Shown: positions 11,920 to 14,406 of the stretch, piece by piece
How positions within the stretch are numbered: the first letter of the stretch is position 1
Layout: each line of letters begins with the position of its first letter
Assembly (NCBI GenBank): GCA_902771745.1
Contig: CACXYG010000014.1
Span: 1 to 14,406 of the forward strand
Direction of reading: 5' to 3'
Length of the DNA stretch: 14,406 nucleotides
DNA from: an uncultured Erysipelotrichaceae bacterium
GTDB lineage: Bacteria; Bacillota_I; Bacilli_A; RFN20; CAG-288
Translations under genes and position numbers: made by a program
Notes under the pieces: model-generated
What the model saw: only the letters and a program-made list of their open reading frames with translations
What the model was told of the DNA's origin: nothing
Databases searched by the model: none

Positions 11920-14406
11920 ATGAAACATTCAAACAATAGAAGAAACATGAAGAAGAGCGCTTTGTTCCTTGCTCTGCCAATCTTGGCTTCCAGCATGGGC
12001 GTCATTCTTGGTGGAACTTCTCTTCCAAATCTTGCTGCTATCAAGGGTAAACAGATCATCGGTAAAGACGGTGGTATGTATTATTCCGAGTTCTCTAGCA
12101 ATGAAGAATTGAAAGAGGCTACCAAGGAGAAAAACATCGAGTTGGTGCAGGATGCTGTTATTCTTCTGAAAAACGGCGGCGGTGCTAGTGGAAACGAAAA
12201 CATGCTTCCATACACTGACATGAAGAACATCTCTTTATTCGGTGTCAACTCCTGGGCTTATGCCTATGGTGGTACTGGTTCTGGTTCCGGTCAGTTGGAA
12301 GAAGGCGCTGATATCTACACCTCTTTAGAAAACGCTGGCTTAAAGATCAACCCAGCCTTAAAGGCCTTATACATGGCTAATTCCGCTGGTTCCTTATCTA
12401 CCAAGGCCGCTTGGTCCACCCCAACTTATGAAGATACTGAATTGCCAATGGATAAATACACTCCAGCGATTCAGGCTACTTACAATCGTTATAGTGATGC
12501 CGCCTTTATCTTCCTTTCCCGTTTAGGCGGTGAAGGTGTCGATGAAGGTGTCAAGAACGTTGCTGGTCGTGCTGATAAGACCATGCACTATCTTGAACTC
12601 ACCGATAATGAAAAGGCCATGATTGAACATGTTAAATCTAAGTTCGACAAGATTGTTGTCTTGGTCAACTCTGGTAACATCCTTGAAATGGGTGGCTTAC
12701 AGGATGATCCAAAGATCTCCGCTATCTTATCCATCGGTCAGACTGGTGACTATGGTTTTGATGGCGTCTTAAAGGTTTTGAAGGGTGAAGTTTCTCCTTC
12801 TGGTAGAACGGTTGATATCTGGAACAGAGATTTCACAACTGATCCAACCTATCGCAACTTCGGTGATGGTTCCCAGACTATCGATTCTGGTACCAATGAT
12901 ACTTATCAATTAAAGGCCAGTGCTGATGCTTCGGGCTCTAGACTTGGCGTTGAAGTTGAATACGAAGAAGGTATCTACATGGGTTATAGATACTATGAAA
13001 CCATGCATAGAGAAATCCAGGACGGCAGTGTTGACTTAACTGCTGAAGCTACTAAGGCTGCTTTAGGTAGCAAAGATTTAGGTGATACTTTCACTGATGC
13101 TGATGATTGGTATGCTAAGAACGTCGTCTATCCATTCGGCTTCGGTTTAAGTTACACCACCTTCAAATGGGAGAACTTCAACATCGTTGAAAGTGACCCA
13201 GATGCCAAGGGTAACAGAACCTATACCGCTACCATCGACGTCACCAATACTGGTACTGTCGCTGGTAAGGATGTCGTTGAAATCTACGTCGAAGCTCCAT
13301 ATACCGATAACGGTATTGAAAAGTCCGTTGTCAAACTCATCTCCTTTGGTAAGACCAAGACTCTCAAGGCTGGTGAAAAACAGACTTTAACCATCACATG
13401 GGATTCTTTCGAAATCGCTTCTTATGACTACAATGATGCCAACAAGAATAGTTTCAAGGGTTATGAAGTTGAAGCTGGCGCTTATAAGTTCTATGCCGCT
13501 AAGAACTCTCATGATCATGATGCTACGACGGTTGTCTACAACATGAATTTGGAAGCCGCTAAGTTGGATAAGTCCAAAGAAACTGGCGCTGAAATCGAAA
13601 ACGTCTTCACTAAGAATGAAGAAGGTTCCATGTACAACTATTCTTCTATTTCTCCAACTATGACCATCATGTCAAGAACGGATATGATCGGCACATTCCC
13701 AAAAGCTCCAACTGCTGCTGAACATGAAATCATCACGGATGCTGACAGTACTGTTAATCCACTCATCTCCGCAGCTAACAACAACGAAGAATACACCATC
13801 ACCAAGGGTGAAATCGCCAAGGCTTTAAAGTTTGGCTTCGTCTTCGGTGACGGCAATGACGAACTCAAGGAAAGATGGAATAAATGGGGCAATGACGCTG
13901 CCGCTGTCATTCCAGATAACTGGACGCAGGCTGCTGACACTACTGGTGAAGTCAAAATCAGACTTACCGATATGATGGGTCTTGATCCATATGATGATTC
14001 CACTTTGGTTGTCTCTGCTAATGAAGAAATCAACGGCCTTAGCCATGCCAAGGCTTGGGATAAGTTCATGAACCAGTTAACCTATCATGAAATGCAGATG
14101 CTCAATTCTACCGGTTTCTTCAAGACCTTAGGTATTGATCGTATCGGTAAACAAGAAGCTGTCGATCCAGATGGTCCATGTACCATCGGTGGCCAGACCA
14201 AAGATGGTTACATCTCCTCCCGTGGTCCATCTGGTACCAGATATTGGGCTACCTCTCAGACCTTAGCTAACACCTGGAATCTCCAGATTGCCGCTGATTT
14301 CGGTAATTTGATCGGTGAAGAAGGTATGTGGAACGGTTACAACGGTTGGTATGCTCCATCTATGAACACTCATAGATCTCCATTCTCCGGTCGTAACTTC
14401 GAATAT
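11920..14406 (+). CDS. Third GH3 beta-glycosidase with permuted domains, cut by the right edge (829 codons seen)
   Basis: Predicted extracellular GH3 exo-beta-glycosidase. The ATG at 11920 follows AGGAGGG (11909-11915) at about 5 bases; a second in-frame ATG (11947) is a weaker choice. The frame is open without a stop to 14406. The N-terminus has a basic head (MKHSNNRRNMKK) and a hydrophobic segment (about 14-35), either a signal peptide or an anchor. The GH3 C-terminal domain (about 75-415) has probable acid/base Glu205 in RLGGEGVD and ends YPFGFGLSYTTF. A fibronectin-III-like domain follows (about 435-532). The barrel domain starts near residue 705 (MNQLTYHEMQML) and shows PDGP and NTHRSPFSGRNFEY before the window ends, so the nucleophile is not seen. 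Like the first GH3 it has a long insert (about 533-700) between the last two domains. Codon use is highly biased, as in the first GH3. It lies downstream of the second LytTR gene, after a terminator, so it needs its own promoter. Confidence 0.92.
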   Translation, partial: MKHSNNRRNMKKSALFLALPILASSMGVILGGTSLPNLAAIKGKQIIGKDGGMYYSEFSSNEELKEATKEKNIELVQDAVILLKNGGGASGNENMLPYTDMKNISLFGVNSWAYAYGGTGSGSGQLEEGADIYTSLENAGLKINPALKALYMANSAGSLSTKAAWSTPTYEDTELPMDKYTPAIQATYNRYSDAAFIFLSRLGGEGVDEGVKNVAGRADKTMHYLELTDNEKAMIEHVKSKFDKIVVLVNSGNILEMGGLQDDPKISAILSIGQTGDYGFDGVLKVLKGEVSPSGRTVDIWNRDFTTDPTYRNFGDGSQTIDSGTNDTYQLKASADASGSRLGVEVEYEEGIYMGYRYYETMHREIQDGSVDLTAEATKAALGSKDLGDTFTDADDWYAKNVVYPFGFGLSYTTFKWENFNIVESDPDAKGNRTYTATIDVTNTGTVAGKDVVEIYVEAPYTDNGIEKSVVKLISFGKTKTLKAGEKQTLTITWDSFEIASYDYNDANKNSFKGYEVEAGAYKFYAAKNSHDHDATTVVYNMNLEAAKLDKSKETGAEIENVFTKNEEGSMYNYSSISPTMTIMSRTDMIGTFPKAPTAAEHEIITDADSTVNPLISAANNNEEYTITKGEIAKALKFGFVFGDGNDELKERWNKWGNDAAAVIPDNWTQAADTTGEVKIRLTDMMGLDPYDDSTLVVSANEEINGLSHAKAWDKFMNQLTYHEMQMLNSTGFFKTLGIDRIGKQEAVDPDGPCTIGGQTKDGYISSRGPSGTRYWATSQTLANTWNLQIAADFGNLIGEEGMWNGYNGWYAPSMNTHRSPFSGRNFEY

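Overview
The window reads as a carbohydrate-degradation locus from a Gram-positive bacterium of the Bacillota (Firmicutes), most likely an uncultured gut or rumen lineage of Bacilli or Clostridia. This rests on strong AGGAGG-type ribosome binding sites, type I signal and lipobox signals, LytTR/AgrC-type regulation, InlB-type repeats, and genes related to the domain-swapped GH3 beta-glucosidases known from Ruminococcus albus and Butyrivibrio fibrisolvens. The genetic code is the standard bacterial one: TGG encodes Trp and TGA is used as a stop (10113-10115). The species cannot be fixed from the sequence alone.

Layout. 1-297 (-) is the start of a membrane protein that runs off the left edge. 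A 462-bp divergent spacer (298-759) precedes a + strand cluster. The cluster holds a 1208-aa secreted GH3 enzyme with a C-terminal anchor (760-4386), a 343-aa lipoprotein with an InlB-type repeat and a carbohydrate-binding-like domain (4497-5528), and a second GH3 enzyme with a membrane helix at each end (5544-8396). The second GH3 appears to start at a rare ATA codon. Its transcription ends at a strong terminator (8423-8467). A 400-bp convergent spacer follows; it carries a possible IS21-type end remnant. Then comes a - strand two-component pair: a LytTR response regulator (10113-10859), overlapping by 4 bp an AgrC-like GHKL histidine kinase (8797-10116). Divergent from it is a second LytTR regulator (11012-11749) with its own terminator. 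The last gene, a third GH3 enzyme (11920 to the right edge), is cut by the window before its nucleophile.

All three GH3 proteins have the uncommon circularly permuted order: GH3 C-terminal (acid/base) domain, fibronectin-III-like domain, then the (beta/alpha)8 N-terminal (nucleophile) domain. Each carries a signal or anchor that places it outside the cell. The lipoprotein probably holds substrate near the enzymes at the membrane. The kinase and the two LytTR regulators are plausible controllers of these flanking genes, but no binding site was proven here. The most striking single observations are the ATA start of the second GH3 gene, the apparently leaderless promoter of the first LytTR gene, and the Gly-Cys-Gly-Gly plus helix plus KKK tail of the first GH3.
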